Positions 5,581 through 7,260 of a stretch of DNA of 7,260 nucleotides are shown here, one piece after another. The first letter of the stretch is position 1; each line of letters begins with the position of its first letter. Source of the DNA: Verrucomicrobiia bacterium. Lineage in GTDB: Bacteria > Verrucomicrobiota > Verrucomicrobiia > Opitutales > Opitutaceae. Made by a program: the position numbers and the translations under genes. The stretch lies in assembly GCA_030424825.1 (NCBI GenBank), contig JAUHWE010000228.1:1-7260 (forward strand), written 5' to 3'. The notes below the pieces were generated by a model that made no database searches, was not told where the DNA came from, and saw nothing but the letters and a program-made list of their open reading frames with translations.

Positions 5581-6837
5581 ATGAATTTGAATCGACGCAA
5601 CTTTGTGAAAGGAATCGGAGGTGTTTTGTCGCTTCCTCTGTTAGAATCTTTGGCATTGGAGAAAACAGGACAAGCGCCGACCCGGTTTCTGGTTGTCGGG
5701 AACCCGCTGGGTATGCACCCGGAGCATTTTTTCCCCACTGAGTTTGGCAAAAATGCTCCTTTGTCGCCGACGCTTCGGTCGCTAAACTGGCTCAAGGACC
5801 GGATCACGATCCTTTCCCACACCGACCATGGGATGGTTAGCGGACATGGGCGTGAAATTTCCTTCCTCAACGGCATCTTGCCCCAGAACAGCCTCGCCTA
5901 TCCGGAAAAGAATATTTCCATAGACCAGCTTATTGCGAGACGCACCGGGAGCAGTACTCGGTTTAGCTCAATCCATGCGGCTCTCGAGCGGGGTATCCGT
6001 ATGAGTTGGAACTCCAATGGGGTTGAAATAAAGCCTTACACCGATCCGCAGAAACTCTTTGATCATTTGTTTCTCAACCTGTCGGCGAATGAGAAAAAGA
6101 CGCGCCGCGAATTGATTGAGCGCAATGGCAGTATTCTGGATACAGTGGGAGATCAGCTTTCGAGCCTAAAGCGAAATGGGAGTCAGGCGGACCGCGAACG
6201 ATTGGATCAATACGAGACGTCTGTCCGGGAGCTGGAAGGCAGTTTCTCCGATCGCAAGAACTGGATCGACCGGGACAAACCGACCTACGATATCTCGGAG
6301 CACTTCAAGTCCTTCGAGGTAACGGTGGAGAATCGGTACAATGCGATTTTCGACATGATTGGATACGCTTTCCAGACGGACCTCACTCGAGTCGCCACAA
6401 TTGGATTTCCCAATGAACTCAGCTACACCGATGTGGATGGAGTGACTCGCGGCTATCATGCATGTACTCACAACGGTAAAAAAGCGGATGTGATCGCGGA
6501 ACTGGTGGCGATTGAGTCCTTCCAGATCGCCCAGTTGTCGCGGTGCCTGAAAAAGCTTGATGCGATTAAGGAGCCTAATTCTGAAGGCACGATGCTGGAC
6601 AACACAGTGGTGTTGTTTGGCAGTGGTATGGGTTATGGGGGTACTCACTCAAATCGGAACCTGCCTATTTTGGTCGCGGGAGGTGGATTTAATCATATGG
6701 GCCACGTGGATACACGTAACAAAGCCGGCGTAAATATGCCTCTATGCAATTTATACGCAACCCTGCAGCAACGTTTTGGGATCGAGCGTGACACCTTTAA
6801 TACGAGCTCAGGAACCTTTGAATTCGGTCATGCATAA
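5581..6837 (+). CDS. DUF1552 family protein with Tat signal
   Basis: This 418-residue protein of the DUF1552 family is known mainly from Planctomycetota and Verrucomicrobiota and has no established activity. The N-terminus NRRNFVKGIGGVLSLPLLESLA (residues 4-25) is a twin-arginine export signal (R5 R6, then a hydrophobic stretch), so the protein is probably folded in the cytoplasm and exported. Family hallmarks are FLVVGNPLGMHPEHFFP (36-52), SHTDHGMVSGHG (79-90), SIDQLIARR (113-121), a helical SLKRNGSQADRERLDQYETSVRELE segment (195-219), and the C-terminal TVVLFGSGMGYGGTHSNRNLPILVAGG (342-368). The latter recalls the alkaline phosphatase/sulfatase-like fold of the related DUF1501 proteins. The ATG at 5581 is chosen because it places the RR signal at the start; no Shine-Dalgarno precedes it. 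It is followed in the same direction by an exported CxxCH protein, the common partner of DUF1552 genes. Function is unknown; a joint role in an exported redox or polymer-degrading complex is inference. Confidence 0.93.
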   Translation: MNLNRRNFVKGIGGVLSLPLLESLALEKTGQAPTRFLVVGNPLGMHPEHFFPTEFGKNAPLSPTLRSLNWLKDRITILSHTDHGMVSGHGREISFLNGILPQNSLAYPEKNISIDQLIARRTGSSTRFSSIHAALERGIRMSWNSNGVEIKPYTDPQKLFDHLFLNLSANEKKTRRELIERNGSILDTVGDQLSSLKRNGSQADRERLDQYETSVRELEGSFSDRKNWIDRDKPTYDISEHFKSFEVTVENRYNAIFDMIGYAFQTDLTRVATIGFPNELSYTDVDGVTRGYHACTHNGKKADVIAELVAIESFQIAQLSRCLKKLDAIKEPNSEGTMLDNTVVLFGSGMGYGGTHSNRNLPILVAGGGFNHMGHVDTRNKAGVNMPLCNLYATLQQRFGIERDTFNTSSGTFEFGHA

Positions 6838-6867
6838 GCGAGTTTTTGATTCGAGTAGCGGGGTATC

Positions 6868-6945
6868 TGTAGGGGCTTCGCTTGCGGAGACCGCAGAAGT
6901 AATTGAAGATCTTGCAACGCGGTATCCGCAAACGAAGCTCCTACA
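6868..6945. repeat. Large inverted repeat between the DUF1552 gene and the cytochrome gene
   Basis: The left arm (6868-6894, beginning TGTAGGGGCTTCG) and the right arm (6919-6945, ending CGAAGCTCCTACA) are reverse complements over 27 bp with three mismatches, around a 24-bp spacer. Each arm also carries a smaller hairpin (GCGG-AGA-CCGC on the left, GCGG-TAT-CCGC on the right). In RNA this would be a very stable stem. It lies 30 bp after the DUF1552 stop and has no T-run, so it fits a REP-like intergenic element or an intercistronic stem that sets the relative amounts of the two proteins. It is open in the frame of the next gene, which affects the choice of start. Confidence 0.8.
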
Positions 6946-6985
6946 AAAAGATTTGAGAGCGGTAGGACCTAATGCGCAGCCTGTA

Positions 6986-7260
6986 GTGAAAGTCTGGAAT
7001 CGTATTTCAATCTTAGGGCTCCTCTTCGCCATCTTAGGCTCTGGCCAATCTGCCTTTGCCGACTTGGAGCTGATGGAGATGCATTGCGGAAAATGCCACA
7101 ATGACGAAAAGCTGAAAGGCGATTTTAGCCTGAGCCACCTAGGTGGTAGTCCTTCCGTGGACAGCGCGTTCCTATGGGAGGACAGTCTCGATTTTGTGAC
7201 CCTAGAGGAAATGCCGCCACCAGAGAAGAGCGAGCTTTCAGATGGGGAGAGAACGCGATT
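6986..7260 (+). CDS. Exported c-type cytochrome, planctomycete type (PSCyt/DUF1592-like), N-terminal part
   Basis: This is the start of a secreted heme protein that runs off the 3' edge of the window. From the GTG at 6986 the protein begins MKVWNRISILGLLFAILGSG, a clean Sec signal peptide with probable cleavage after AFA at residues 23-25. A c-type heme site HCGKCH follows (C34, C37, H38), with KLKGDFSL and LEEMPPPEKSELSDGER, the arrangement of the planctomycete cytochrome C domain that heads DUF1587/DUF1592 proteins. The methionine of EMPPP could be the sixth heme ligand. The same frame is open back to an ATG at 6830 that overlaps the DUF1552 stop. That start would put 52 residues before the signal peptide and translate the large inverted repeat, so I prefer 6986. 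A TTG at 6953 is a further option. The ribosome binding site is weak at all three. The DUF1592 body is not visible, so the full domain make-up is inferred from family and from the DUF1552 neighbour. Confidence 0.82.
   Translation, partial: MKVWNRISILGLLFAILGSGQSAFADLELMEMHCGKCHNDEKLKGDFSLSHLGGSPSVDSAFLWEDSLDFVTLEEMPPPEKSELSDGERTR

Noticed and set aside
5493..5741. Plus-strand open frame of 82 codons overlapping the start of the DUF1552 gene
   Set aside because: It is out of frame with the clear Tat signal and DUF1552 domain and gives no recognisable product.
6830..6985. ATG at 6830, overlapping the DUF1552 stop, as the start of the cytochrome gene
   Set aside because: It would place 52 residues, encoded partly by a large inverted repeat, before a complete signal peptide. 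The GTG at 6986 explains the protein better, though the upstream start cannot be excluded.

Overview
The window looks like chromosome from a PVC-group bacterium (Verrucomicrobiota or Planctomycetota, the former more likely). This is inferred from gene content: an S1-type sulfatase, a Tat-exported DUF1552 protein directly followed by a planctomycete-type c-type cytochrome, and start codons without a recognisable Shine-Dalgarno sequence. No rRNA, tRNA, CRISPR array, integrase or transposase gene is visible. By eye the base composition is about half G+C, with an AT-richer patch around 3770-3905.

Layout. (1) Positions 1-849 (+) hold the C-terminal part of a sulfatase; its catalytic N-terminus lies upstream of the window. 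(2) Positions 850-1388 have no convincing gene but hold several inverted repeats, including an 86-bp element with 18-bp terminal inverted repeats (972-1057) that resembles a miniature mobile element. (3) Positions 1389-3647 (-) are a two-gene operon: a DHH/DHHA1 phosphoesterase and, 6 bp downstream, a diadenylate cyclase of the CdaA type fused in one chain to a CdaR-like YbbR domain. (4) Positions 3648-4013 are the shared upstream region of divergent genes. (5) Positions 4014-5372 (+) encode an MgtE magnesium channel/transporter. (6) Positions 5581-6837 (+) encode a DUF1552 protein with a twin-arginine signal. It is followed by a large inverted repeat (6868-6945) and the first part of an exported CxxCH protein that runs off the window.

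How the genes may work together. The minus-strand operon plausibly both makes and breaks down a cyclic dinucleotide: the cyclase domain would make c-di-AMP from two ATP, and the DHH enzyme is of the kind that hydrolyses c-di-AMP, pApA or nanoRNA. The YbbR domain sits outside the membrane and could sense or relay the envelope state to the cyclase. The divergent mgtE may be a functional neighbour, since c-di-AMP controls ion and osmolyte transport in other bacteria and cyclases need a divalent metal, but that link is inference. The sulfatase and the DUF1552/cytochrome pair belong to the large exported protein repertoire typical of PVC bacteria.

The most interesting observations are the single-chain CdaA-YbbR fusion next to a candidate phosphodiesterase, two departures from textbook catalytic motifs in that operon (RHA instead of RHR in the cyclase, DQHH instead of DHH in the phosphoesterase), and the palindromic repeat elements between genes.
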